DNA of 64,000 nucleotides from Phytoactinopolyspora limicola (GTDB lineage: Bacteria; Actinomycetota; Actinomycetes; Jiangellales; Jiangellaceae), in NCBI RefSeq assembly GCF_011320225.1, contig NZ_JAAOEN010000009.1:164285-228284 (forward strand). The letters run 5' to 3'. The notes beneath the pieces are model-generated. The model was not told the origin of the DNA. It did not search any database and saw only the letters and a list, made by a program, of their open reading frames with translations. Position numbers and translations under genes: made by a program. Of the stretch, positions 45,640 through 54,040 are shown in pieces (within the stretch, counting starts at the first letter, position 1; each line of letters opens with the position of its first letter).

Positions 45640-46965
45640 ATGAGCAAGCGGTCGCGTGCAGTCAGTGCTGCGTTGATTACCGGCGTACTCGTTGCCGCGT
45701 GCGGCGGAGGTGATAGTGACTCGGCCTCCGACGGCACCGTCAAGATGGTCCTCTGGCCCGGGCCCGAAGGTGAGGCGATGCAGCAGGTGGTCGACGAATA
45801 CAACACGGGCCAGGGCCAGACCGACGGCGTGCGGGTCGACATGACCCTGCTCAGCCGCAGCGACACCTTCTCCAAACAAGCCACCCTGATGTCGCAGTCG
45901 TCGTCGGAGTTCGACGTCTACTTCACCGCGAGTTACCTCATCGCCCAGCATGCCCCCTATCTCGAGCCGCTGGATGTCGACGTGTCGGACTACTTCCCGG
46001 TGGTCACCGAGTCGCTGACGGTCGAGGACACGACCTATGCGCTTCCGCTCGACGTCAGCAACCACTTCCTGATCTACCGCACCGATCTCATCGACAGTCT
46101 CCTCGACGACGAGTCCGCGCACGACGTCTACGGCGACCTCGCGGAGCAGCTGATCGGTCAGCGCATGACTCCGAAGCACCCCGATGAATGGGACTGGGAC
46201 GACATGATCGTCGCGGCCGCTTACTTCACGCAATCGCACAACCCGGACTCGCCCACCCGGTACGGCACCGCCCTTCAGGCGCGGAACCTGCTGTTCAACA
46301 CCATGATCTGGAACAACGTGTTGTGGTCGGAGGGTGGTAGCTGGCTCGATGACGGTGGCGCTCCAGCGCTGTCCAGCGACGCCGGGCGGCGCGCCGTCGA
46401 GGTCTACCGGACCATCTATGACAAAGGCCTGACCTCACCGGACTCGTCGCAGGCGGAGTTCCCCGAAACTCAGGCGGCGCTGACGTCGGGTAGTGCCGCG
46501 TTCGCCATCCAGTGGTCGGCCGCCTACGCCGAGCTGGACGACCCGGAGCAGTCGCCGGAGACGGCCGGGCGGATCGGGATCGCGCCGGTTCCGGGGCCGG
46601 AGCACCGGACTCATGTGCACGCCCTGGCCGTCGGCATCAACAAGGACTCCGACCGTAAGGACGCCGCGGCGGCGTGGCTGGAGTACCTGGCCACCGACGA
46701 GGCGATGAGCGCCTACGCCGCGGCGGGCGCCATCCCGTCGAACCCGTCGATCCTGGAAGCACACGCCGATCAGAACCCGATCTTCCCCTACATCGCCGAT
46801 CACCTGGACGAGTACGGCTACTCGCCGCCGGCGCTGCCGCGCACCTACGACATCTACGTCGCACTAGCCGACACCCTCAGCGCCGCCTGGGTGGGGCAGG
46901 GTGATGTCGACGCCGCGCTCGCGGCCGCCGACGATGCGATAGCCCAGCTTGTCGACGCGGGCTGA
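45640..46965 (+). CDS. ABC sugar transporter substrate-binding lipoprotein
   Basis: 441 residues. The signal peptide ends in the lipobox LVAACGGG, so the mature protein is lipid-anchored outside the membrane. The body follows carbohydrate-binding proteins of family 1: GTVKMVLWPGPEGEAMQQVVDEY, DTYFTASYL-like segments and YAAAGAIPSNPS near the C terminus. GAGGAG precedes ATG at 45640. It heads a transporter operon behind two GntR operators, so its ligand is probably an aminosugar. Confidence 0.88.
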   Translation: MSKRSRAVSAALITGVLVAACGGGDSDSASDGTVKMVLWPGPEGEAMQQVVDEYNTGQGQTDGVRVDMTLLSRSDTFSKQATLMSQSSSEFDVYFTASYLIAQHAPYLEPLDVDVSDYFPVVTESLTVEDTTYALPLDVSNHFLIYRTDLIDSLLDDESAHDVYGDLAEQLIGQRMTPKHPDEWDWDDMIVAAAYFTQSHNPDSPTRYGTALQARNLLFNTMIWNNVLWSEGGSWLDDGGAPALSSDAGRRAVEVYRTIYDKGLTSPDSSQAEFPETQAALTSGSAAFAIQWSAAYAELDDPEQSPETAGRIGIAPVPGPEHRTHVHALAVGINKDSDRKDAAAAWLEYLATDEAMSAYAAAGAIPSNPSILEAHADQNPIFPYIADHLDEYGYSPPALPRTYDIYVALADTLSAAWVGQGDVDAALAAADDAIAQLVDAG

Positions 46966-46973
46966 GCGGACGT

Positions 46974-47849
46974 ATGAGTCAGCTGGTACGGCCGAACCGG
47001 GCCAGCCGGTCCCGGTGGGTACTGGGAGCACCGCTGCTGATCTTCCTGGCGGCGGTGGTGCTCTTCCCACTCGGTTACGGCCTGTTCGTGGCCGGCCAGG
47101 ACCGGTCGTTGCTGAACCCCGACCCGTCCTGGATCGGTCTCGACAACATCGCCGCGGTGGTGCAGGACAGCTCGTTCTGGCGGGCGGTCCGGTTCACCGT
47201 CATCTACACCGTCGTGGTGACCTCGGTTGAGCTGATACTGGGTTTCCTGCTCGCGCTGCTGTTCAACCGGCGGTTCCCCGGGAAGCGGCTGCTGCTGAGC
47301 CTGACGATCCTGCCGGTGATGATCGCTCCGGCGCTGATGGGCATCATGTTCCGGCTGCTGCTGAACCAGGACATCGGGCTGGTGCCCTCGGTGCTGAGCG
47401 TGTTCGGCTGGGAGATCTCGCTGTTCGGCACCGACGCCGTCGTTCCGATGTTGTTGCTGCTGGATGTGCTGCAATGGACGCCGTTCGCGTTCCTGCTGTT
47501 CTACGCGGGTATGCAGTCGGTTCCCGACGAGCTGTACGAGGCGGCCTCGATCGACGGGTCCGGCTACTGGAGATCGGCGCTGGCCATCACCGTGCCGCTG
47601 CTGCTGCCGGTGGCGGTGGTCACGGCGTTCCTACGGGGTGTCGACGCGTTCCGCACGTTCGACGTCGTCTACGTCCTCACCGGCGGCGGGCCAGGTGACT
47701 ACACCACCAACGTGAGCATCTACATCTACAAGGCGTTCTCCAGTGGCAACTTCGGTATCGCCGCCGCGGCGTCGGTGGTGGTCTGCCTGATTCTGTTGCC
47801 CGTTGTGCCCGTCGTCGTCCGGCGACTGGCGGATCCGGCAAGGAGCTGA
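46974..47849 (+). CDS. ABC sugar transporter permease (MalF/UgpA-like)
   Basis: 291 residues with six predicted membrane segments, starting with WVLGAPLLIFLAAVVLFPLGYGLFVA. The EAA loop that contacts the ATPase is YEAASIDGSGYWRSALAITVPLL. LPVMIAPALMGIMFRLLL marks the core fold. It pairs with the next gene as the two halves of the channel. No ATPase gene is in the locus, as is common when a shared MsiK ATPase is used. Confidence 0.9.
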   Translation: MSQLVRPNRASRSRWVLGAPLLIFLAAVVLFPLGYGLFVAGQDRSLLNPDPSWIGLDNIAAVVQDSSFWRAVRFTVIYTVVVTSVELILGFLLALLFNRRFPGKRLLLSLTILPVMIAPALMGIMFRLLLNQDIGLVPSVLSVFGWEISLFGTDAVVPMLLLLDVLQWTPFAFLLFYAGMQSVPDELYEAASIDGSGYWRSALAITVPLLLPVAVVTAFLRGVDAFRTFDVVYVLTGGGPGDYTTNVSIYIYKAFSSGNFGIAAAASVVVCLILLPVVPVVVRRLADPARS

Positions 47850-47852
47850 GAA

Positions 47853-48743
47853 GTGGCGCTGGAAACCATCTCCGACGGTCGCGGGACGACGGTGACACCG
47901 CCGCGCACACCGGTGGTACCCCGTCGCCGACGGCGGGCCTGGGGCGTCACCGCCGCGGTGTCCGCGATCGCCGCCGTGCTCAACCTCCCGTTGTTCTTCG
48001 CCCTGCTGACCAGCTTCAAGTCCGACGCGGACATCGCGCGGTCGGCGTTGCGGGTGCCCGACACGTTGACCCTGGAGCACTACGCCAACGCGATGGGCCA
48101 GGCGGGTTACGACTTCCCGCGGTACTTCCTCAACAGCACCCTGATCTCCATCGGCACCGTGGTCACGATCCTGGTGATCTGCGTGCCCGGTGCGTACGCC
48201 ATGGGCCGGCTGGGGCTGGGCCGGGGGCATCTGCTCAAAGGCATCGCCGCGTTGCGGCTGATCCCGGTGATCTTCTTCGCGGTGCCGTTCTTCCTGCTGT
48301 TCAGCCGGACCGGGCTGTACGACACGATCCCCGGGATGGTCACGGCCAACACGTTCATCTCGCTGCCACTGGGCACGTTGCTCGTCATGAGTGCCATCCG
48401 GGAGGTGCCGCACGAGATCGAGGAAGCGGCGAAGCTCGACGGTTGCTCGGACTACCGGATCGTCGCCCGAATCGTCCTTCCGCTGCTGGCGCCGACGCTC
48501 GCGGCGGTGGCCGTGCTGGTGTTCATCACCGCGTGGTCGGACTATCTGTTCGCGGTGATCCTGACCTCCAGCGAGGCCACACCAGTGACGGTGGGCGCGG
48601 CGAACTTCGTCACCAGCACCGGGATCCGCTGGGGAGATATCTCGGCGACGACGGTCCTGTCGGTGCTGCCGCCCTTGGTGTTCGCTCTGTTCGCCCAGCG
48701 CTACCTGGTCCGCGGGCTCTCGGCGGGGGCGATCAAGGGCTGA
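47853..48743 (+). CDS. ABC sugar transporter permease (MalG/UgpE-like)
   Basis: 296 residues, GTG start behind AAGGAGC. Six membrane segments; the EAA loop is EIEEAAKLDGCSDYRIVARIVLPLLAP. The C terminus GLSAGAIKG is the usual end of MalG-type permeases. It completes the importer with the two genes before it. The gap of 84 bp after it carries a palindrome, so the following oxidoreductase may have its own promoter. Confidence 0.9.
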   Translation: MALETISDGRGTTVTPPRTPVVPRRRRRAWGVTAAVSAIAAVLNLPLFFALLTSFKSDADIARSALRVPDTLTLEHYANAMGQAGYDFPRYFLNSTLISIGTVVTILVICVPGAYAMGRLGLGRGHLLKGIAALRLIPVIFFAVPFFLLFSRTGLYDTIPGMVTANTFISLPLGTLLVMSAIREVPHEIEEAAKLDGCSDYRIVARIVLPLLAPTLAAVAVLVFITAWSDYLFAVILTSSEATPVTVGAANFVTSTGIRWGDISATTVLSVLPPLVFALFAQRYLVRGLSAGAIKG

Positions 48744-48769
48744 CCTCACCTCGGAATGCGACCACCTTG

Positions 48770-48789
48770 ACATCAAGTGGACTTGATGT
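48770..48789. promoter_or_regulatory. Palindrome upstream of the quinone oxidoreductase gene
   Basis: ACATCAAGTGGACTTGATGT has perfect 9-bp arms around GG. Its CAAGT/ACTTG half-sites are those of the GntR operators at 45564, but with a 2-bp instead of a 4-bp centre. Confidence 0.6.
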
Positions 48790-48827
48790 AGCAGGGTGGC
48801 CGGTGCGCCCAAGGAGAGGAGAATTCG

Positions 48828-49739
48828 GTGAAGGTCGCCTACGTCACGACCCCCGGGGGCCCGGAGGTGCTCGAACTACGCGAGCAACCCGACCCCCAGC
48901 CCGGCCCGGGACAGGTACGGGTCCGCGTCCGAGCCGCGGGTGTCCAGCCGATCGATCTCGCGATCCGATCCGGATGGCGGCCGGGGTATGTCACCGATCC
49001 GCTGCCACCGGTGCCGGGTAACGAGTTCGCCGGGGTGATCGACGCGGCCGGCGACGGTGCCACCGAGTGGCAGCCGGGTATGGAGGTGCTGGGCTTCAAC
49101 TTCATGGGCTGCTACGCCGAGCAGGTGGTGGTGGGGGGAGACCAGATCGTCCACAAGCCGAAGACGATGCCGTGGGAGGTGGCCGGTGGGTTCACCGCTG
49201 GTGCCCAGACCGCCGAAATGGCCTGGGAGGAGCTGGCGCCGACGGCCGATGACGTCGTCCTCGTGCATGCCGCGGCCGGCAACGTCGGTGGGTTCGCGGT
49301 GCAACTCGCCCGGCTCCGTGGCGCCCGGGTGATCGGCACGGCCCGCCCGGAGAACCACGACTACCTGCGGGAACTCGGAGCCGAGCCGGTCGACTACCGC
49401 TCCGGCCTCGTGGATCAGGTGCGGGCGCTGGCGCCTGGCGGAGTGGACGTCGTGCTGGACGGTGCCGGTCGCGAAGCGCTCGATGCGACGGTGGAGCTGG
49501 CCAAGGACCTGAGCCGGACCCGCACCCTCTACGAACACGAGCGGGGCCCGAAGGTCGGCGTCGCCACGTTGTCGGGGGCCCGCTCGGCTGCCCGGCTGGA
49601 CCGACTCGTCAGGTTGTACGCCGATGGTCGTCTCACCGCGCTGGTCCGCTCCACGTATCCGCTTGGTCGGGCCGCCGACGCCCACCGTGAACTCGAGGCC
49701 GGGCACGGCCGTGGCAAGATCGTGCTCACCATGGCATAG
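48828..49739 (+). CDS. NADP-dependent zinc-independent (quinone) oxidoreductase
   Basis: 303 residues, GTG start with GGAGAGGAG. VQPIDLAIRSGW and PPVPGNEFAGVID belong to the catalytic domain; the cofactor loop is VHAAAGNVGGFAVQLAR and the tail ends GRGKIVLTMA. It is a QOR-type reductase of unsaturated carbonyls or quinones. No zinc ligands are present. It is separated from the transporter by a palindrome, and its stop codon lies in a short tandem repeat. Confidence 0.85.
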   Translation: MKVAYVTTPGGPEVLELREQPDPQPGPGQVRVRVRAAGVQPIDLAIRSGWRPGYVTDPLPPVPGNEFAGVIDAAGDGATEWQPGMEVLGFNFMGCYAEQVVVGGDQIVHKPKTMPWEVAGGFTAGAQTAEMAWEELAPTADDVVLVHAAAGNVGGFAVQLARLRGARVIGTARPENHDYLRELGAEPVDYRSGLVDQVRALAPGGVDVVLDGAGREALDATVELAKDLSRTRTLYEHERGPKVGVATLSGARSAARLDRLVRLYADGRLTALVRSTYPLGRAADAHRELEAGHGRGKIVLTMA

Positions 49740-49783
49740 CAGGTCCGGTGGCATAGCAGGTCCGGTGGCATAGGGGGTTCGGT
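49733..49783. repeat. 17-bp tandem repeat across a stop/start junction
   Basis: GGCATAGCAGGTCCGGT occurs twice in perfect tandem, followed by a diverged third copy. The first copy contains the TAG stop of the oxidoreductase, and the last ends in the GTG start region of the next gene. Confidence 0.78.
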
Positions 49784-50390
49784 GACGTCGGGGCAACAGC
49801 CGGGGCAAGAGTGGACGGTCGACTTCTGGCTCGACCCCTCATGTCCGCTCAGCCGCAATACGGCTCGGTGGATGGTCGACGTTGCGGCACGACGTCCGGT
49901 CGTGGTGCGGTGGCGGGTCATGAGCCTGTCCATACTCAACGCGGACAAGGACGTCGACCCCGAGGGCGACGAGTCCGGGTATTTGTGGATTCCGGCCCGG
50001 GTTGCCGCAGCCGTGCAAACCGAACATGGGTCAGCCGCGTTGGGTGCGTTCTACGACATGTTGTGGACCGACGCCGACGGATCGCAACGGGAGTGGATCG
50101 GCGACTTCGACGACGCTTTACGCCGGGCCGGCCTACCGACGACGCTGGCCGCTGCCGGCGACGGCACCCACTACGACGACGCGCTGTTGGCATCCCACCG
50201 TGACGGCATCGGGCAGGTTCAGGGTGAGGTCGGAACACCAATCCTCGCCCTCGCCGGCCCCGGCCGCCCGCCCCGGGCGATCTTCGGGCCGGTCCTGGCG
50301 GACGTGCCCGGGCCGGAAGATGCGCTGCGGCTCTGGGAGGCGACGGTGCTCCTCACCGCCGTCTCCCAGTTCCGCGAGCTGAAGGCCTGA
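49782..50390 (+). CDS. DsbA-family / mycothiol-linked nitroreductase-like protein
   Basis: 202 residues with a thioredoxin fold and a helical insertion. VDFWLDPSCPLSRNTARWM contains the active-site position; it reads CPLS, so the second Cys of the usual CPWC-like motif is replaced by Ser. VGTPILAL holds the cis-Pro. The layout is that of the Rv2466c group, which uses mycothiol. With only one active-site Cys it could still form mixed disulfides. GTG at 49782 lies right after the tandem repeat. Confidence 0.72.
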   Translation: MTSGQQPGQEWTVDFWLDPSCPLSRNTARWMVDVAARRPVVVRWRVMSLSILNADKDVDPEGDESGYLWIPARVAAAVQTEHGSAALGAFYDMLWTDADGSQREWIGDFDDALRRAGLPTTLAAAGDGTHYDDALLASHRDGIGQVQGEVGTPILALAGPGRPPRAIFGPVLADVPGPEDALRLWEATVLLTAVSQFRELKA

Positions 50391-50422
50391 CCGCGTTCTA
50401 CAGCCGGGCTGACCGGGTGACG

Positions 50423-52585
50423 TCAGGCCACGATCATGGTGCCGCCGTGCTGAACATGATCGGCCTCGTCCGGCAGCGCGGCCCGATCGACCCCACGTTC
50501 CACGCAGTTCGCGTGGAGCAGGTGGGAGCCGTCGCCGAACGCCCCGGACTCCAGCCGGAGCTGTCCGCCGGTGAACGACGAGCCGACGCTGACGTAGCGG
50601 TTGGTGCCCGCCTCCAGCCGCACGTGCGCGACGTCGTCCGATCCAGCCGTACTGACCACACCGGACAGGTCGAGCGTGAGGACACCGTCGCCGTCGCCAC
50701 GGGACACGAACACCTGCGTGGAGTTGGCGCCGCTGATCCGACAACCACCACCGATCCGCACGGATTGATCGTCATCGGCCAGCGCGGTGATCCCGGTGTC
50801 ACGGAGCTCGCCGCCGGTGATGGTGAGGTCACCGGCCACGGTGCACGGCGCGGATTCGGCGGACCCGGCCAGGACGGAGTCGGTGACGTGGAGCGGTCCG
50901 CTGCCGCTGAAGGTGTGCCCGTCGAGACCGCGCAGTTCGCTGCGGACGATGTGCACGGGCGCCGACACGTTGGCCCGGATGATGTCGCTGCGTTCCCGCA
51001 GCCGGAACGTCGATCCTTCGATGATGTTCGCCCGGGACGAGAGCGAGGATGCCTGCGAGATGATCAGCGTGTCGTCGGCCTGGCACCCGCGTAGCTGGAC
51101 GCCGTCGGCGTTGACCCACATCATGCCGGAACCCGACAGGCCGGCCTTACCGATCACCTGGACGTCCTCGAGGGTCAGGTCGGTGACCCGGACGCGGGCG
51201 ACGAACCACGAACACACGTGTTTGCGCACGGTGATCCGTTTGGCCGCGGAACCCCACGCGGCGCCGCTGTTGGCGAAGGTCATCAGCCCGGAGTTCCCGG
51301 TGTAGACGAGGTCGTGTTCGTACTGTCCGTGGGTGACGAACGGGCCTTGGTCGTCGCCGTCGCCGTGGCAGTTCTCCACGTAGCAGTACGCGGACGCGGT
51401 CCAGTCGTTGAGGTGCCGGGCGTTGGACGTCGTGCAGTCGACGACGTGCCCGTACAGGCAGTAGATCTGCTGCGTCAGATACCCGGCGCCGCCCCAGGTC
51501 ACCGAGGCGGGATTGGTCAGCGTGCATTGTTCGGTGCGGAAGTAGGTGCACCAGCGGCGCTGGATCACCGGCCAGAACGTTCCCCAGGCGTCGACCCCCG
51601 AGACGTCGCAGGAGACCGCGTATTCATAAGCGATCGGGTGTGACCCGGTGAACTGGTCGCCATCGGCGACCCCCTCGAAGCGCATGTCGCGGATGTGGAC
51701 CCGCTGCACCGGCTCGATCCTGGTCCAGGTCAGGGTCCGTCCCGGTTCCAGCTCCCAGCCGTTCTTGTAGTTGACCCGGACGTGGGTGCCGTCGACGATC
51801 TCGGTGATCATCACGAGCCGCTGTAGTTCCCGCTCCCAGCGTCCGGCCAGCGCGTCGACCTCGAGTGCGTACCATTCGCCGACGGCGAACGCCGACGAGT
51901 CGGCGACCTCGAACACGTCGAGGAGGTCGGGCATGGTCGCGGTAAGACTGACCTGCTGGACGTCGTCGGTGACGTCGCCGCGGAAGAACATCACCGCGGC
52001 GAACGGGTCGTTCTCGGGTGCGTCTTCGATGCCGTCGGTGGTGACGGTGTGCCCGCCGAAGTCGAGGACGAGGTCGCTGCGGGTGAACGTATGCCGGCGG
52101 ACGAAGTTGAGGTCGGTGTGTGCCTCGATCCGGTGCACGGTGGCGTCGCTGACCAGGGCGTCGAGGGCGTCGTCGGCGGGGGAGTCCGGCCCGGTCAGTC
52201 CGAACCAGCGGAAGTCGGCCACGCCGGAATGCAGGACGTGCCACCGGCCCTTGGCCGGACTGGAGTCCAGGGCGATGACGGTACCGCCGTTGGGTTCGGC
52301 CGTGCTGGCCGCGTCCCAGCGGATCAGCCGGTGGCCACCGTCGCCGGCGTCGTGGTGTCCGTCCACGTGCATGAGCGTCCCGTCATCGAGGCGCTTCGGG
52401 TCGAGTGCGCTCAGCTCGGCCACGGTGGGCACGTGCTGAACGGGCTGCCCGGTTTTCGGCGGTGCGGCGGCGGCGGGCTGACTGGCCAAGGTGCCGCCGG
52501 CGACGGCCAGTCCGCCGAAGGCCGAAGCCCGCAGGAATCGCCGACGGCCGGTCGACTTCGGGTGACTGGAGACGTTCTGGGTCAT
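50423..52585 (-). CDS. Secreted right-handed beta-helix protein (Tat signal)
   Basis: 720 residues. The Tat signal peptide has GRRRFLRASAFGGLAVAGG and cleavage is likely after SQPAAAA. The rest is short strand-turn repeats typical of right-handed beta helices (for example DLTLEDVQVIGKAGLSG and DLTITGGELRDTGI), as in polysaccharide lyases and glycan-binding proteins. No lyase signature could be identified. It is divergent from a ROK regulator and sugar-uptake genes, so it may bind or cut an extracellular glycan feeding that importer (inference). Confidence 0.78.
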   Translation of the reverse strand: MTQNVSSHPKSTGRRRFLRASAFGGLAVAGGTLASQPAAAAPPKTGQPVQHVPTVAELSALDPKRLDDGTLMHVDGHHDAGDGGHRLIRWDAASTAEPNGGTVIALDSSPAKGRWHVLHSGVADFRWFGLTGPDSPADDALDALVSDATVHRIEAHTDLNFVRRHTFTRSDLVLDFGGHTVTTDGIEDAPENDPFAAVMFFRGDVTDDVQQVSLTATMPDLLDVFEVADSSAFAVGEWYALEVDALAGRWERELQRLVMITEIVDGTHVRVNYKNGWELEPGRTLTWTRIEPVQRVHIRDMRFEGVADGDQFTGSHPIAYEYAVSCDVSGVDAWGTFWPVIQRRWCTYFRTEQCTLTNPASVTWGGAGYLTQQIYCLYGHVVDCTTSNARHLNDWTASAYCYVENCHGDGDDQGPFVTHGQYEHDLVYTGNSGLMTFANSGAAWGSAAKRITVRKHVCSWFVARVRVTDLTLEDVQVIGKAGLSGSGMMWVNADGVQLRGCQADDTLIISQASSLSSRANIIEGSTFRLRERSDIIRANVSAPVHIVRSELRGLDGHTFSGSGPLHVTDSVLAGSAESAPCTVAGDLTITGGELRDTGITALADDDQSVRIGGGCRISGANSTQVFVSRGDGDGVLTLDLSGVVSTAGSDDVAHVRLEAGTNRYVSVGSSFTGGQLRLESGAFGDGSHLLHANCVERGVDRAALPDEADHVQHGGTMIVA

Positions 52586-52671
52586 GCGTCGATCACCTCT
52601 CACGTGCGGTGGGGGTCGATCGGTGGAGCATTCGGCTATAGATGCGGCCGACCCGATGCCCAATTTTCGTG

Positions 52672-52687
52672 GACTTCATGAAAATAG
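52672..52687. promoter_or_regulatory. Candidate ROK operator, left
   Basis: GACTTCATGAAAATAG, with a TTCATGAA palindrome core. It lies 87 bp upstream of the beta-helix gene and recurs inverted at 52802-52817. Confidence 0.55.
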
Positions 52688-52801
52688 CCATGCATTCGAC
52701 ATCGGCGCAAGTCCCATTTTCGGTGATCATCAGCAAGGTTATGGCGATGTAACGGTGCGAGCTTGGTGTTGATCGTCGAGTGTCGGGGCTTGACGTTGGA
52801 T

Positions 52802-52817
52802 TAGTTTTCATGAACTC
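52802..52817. promoter_or_regulatory. Candidate ROK operator, right
   Basis: On the minus strand this reads GAGTTCATGAAAACTA, matching the left site over TTCATGAAAA. It is 33 bp upstream of the ROK gene and just downstream of a TTGACG box (52790-52795). Confidence 0.55.
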
Positions 52818-52849
52818 TATGGATATTCAATCCGACGACGGGAGTAGCG

Positions 52850-54040
52850 ATGAAACGGCAAGCGGCTGGCGTCGACTTGAGCCGGCTCCGGCGGATGAAC
52901 GCTCTCAGCGCCCTACATGCGGTGCGCGCCGCCGGGATGCCGCTGACGTTGACCGAGCTTGCCACCCGGACCGGGTTGTCGCGCGCATCAGTTGAGGACC
53001 TCGCGGCGGAGCTGCTCACCCAAGGCTGGATCGCCGACGTCCCGCCGGCCGCCGGCACGGTCGGTCGGCCCGCGCGGCGAGTCCGTTTCCGGTCGGAGGT
53101 CGGATACGTCGCGGGTCTCGACGTTGGACTTCACCATGTCCGTGCGGCCGTATCCGATCTCAGCGGCAACGTCCTCGCCGCGACGCACACCGCTGTCCAG
53201 CCGGAGACGCCAAGAGAAGAGCGGCTGGCCGCGCTCGACCACGTCCTGGCCGAGTGCATGCACACCGCGGGAATCGACGCGACCAGCCTCTGGGCCATCG
53301 GCGCGGGAACCACCGGCGTTGTCGACCCGGCCGGAACCGTCACTCTGTCCAACCTGGCCGCCGGCTGGACCGGCGTCGACCTGGCTGGACATCTGCGCAC
53401 CCATTGTCAGGGGCCGGTTGGCGTGGAGAACGACAGCCGGGTGGCGGCGCTGGCCGAACACCGCAAAGGCGCCGCGCAGGACATCTCCGACGCGGTCTAC
53501 GTCCACGCCGGTCTCCAGGTCAGCGGCGCGCTGATCATCGGTGGCCGGATCCATCGTGGATTCGGTGGTGCCGCTGCCGAGATCGGCTTGCTGCCGATGG
53601 CCGCCTGGGAATCCGCGCCGGACCACCTCACCCGCAGCCCGGCGGTACCGGATGGTGCCGCCCCGCAGGACGCTGCCGGGCTCGTGCTGGCCGCGGCCCG
53701 TCGGGGAGACACCCAGGCGATCCTGTCGGTGGACCGTTTCTCATCCGACCTCGCTGCCGGAACCGCCACCATGGTGGCCACCCTCGACCCAGAGATCGTG
53801 GTGTTGGGCGGCGGACTGGCGAGGTCGGCCGACATCCTGCTACCGCGGCTGGAAGCCGGGCTGCGGTCGATGTGTGTCCGGGTTCCCGAACTGCGCCCGT
53901 CGCCGCTGGGAGACGAATGCGTCGCGTTGGGTGCGGTTCACCTCGCGTTGGACCGGGTAGACCAGACGCTCTTCGAAACCGACGGGGAGCTGCGGTCGCC
54001 CGCGGTTCCGGCGGTCGCGGGCCACAAGGCAACCACATGA
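52850..54040 (+). CDS. ROK family transcriptional regulator
   Basis: 396 residues. A winged helix-turn-helix N domain (about 15-85) has LTELATRTGLSRASVEDLAAELL. The ROK domain has AGLDVGLHHVRAAVSDLSG and VENDSRVAALAEH, plus IVVLGGGLARS. The cysteine-rich zinc motif common in ROK proteins is missing after GAAAEIGLLPM. It probably represses the adjacent beta-helix and sugar-uptake genes until a sugar binds. An ATGA overlap couples it to the Gfo/Idh gene. Confidence 0.85.
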   Translation: MKRQAAGVDLSRLRRMNALSALHAVRAAGMPLTLTELATRTGLSRASVEDLAAELLTQGWIADVPPAAGTVGRPARRVRFRSEVGYVAGLDVGLHHVRAAVSDLSGNVLAATHTAVQPETPREERLAALDHVLAECMHTAGIDATSLWAIGAGTTGVVDPAGTVTLSNLAAGWTGVDLAGHLRTHCQGPVGVENDSRVAALAEHRKGAAQDISDAVYVHAGLQVSGALIIGGRIHRGFGGAAAEIGLLPMAAWESAPDHLTRSPAVPDGAAPQDAAGLVLAAARRGDTQAILSVDRFSSDLAAGTATMVATLDPEIVVLGGGLARSADILLPRLEAGLRSMCVRVPELRPSPLGDECVALGAVHLALDRVDQTLFETDGELRSPAVPAVAGHKATT

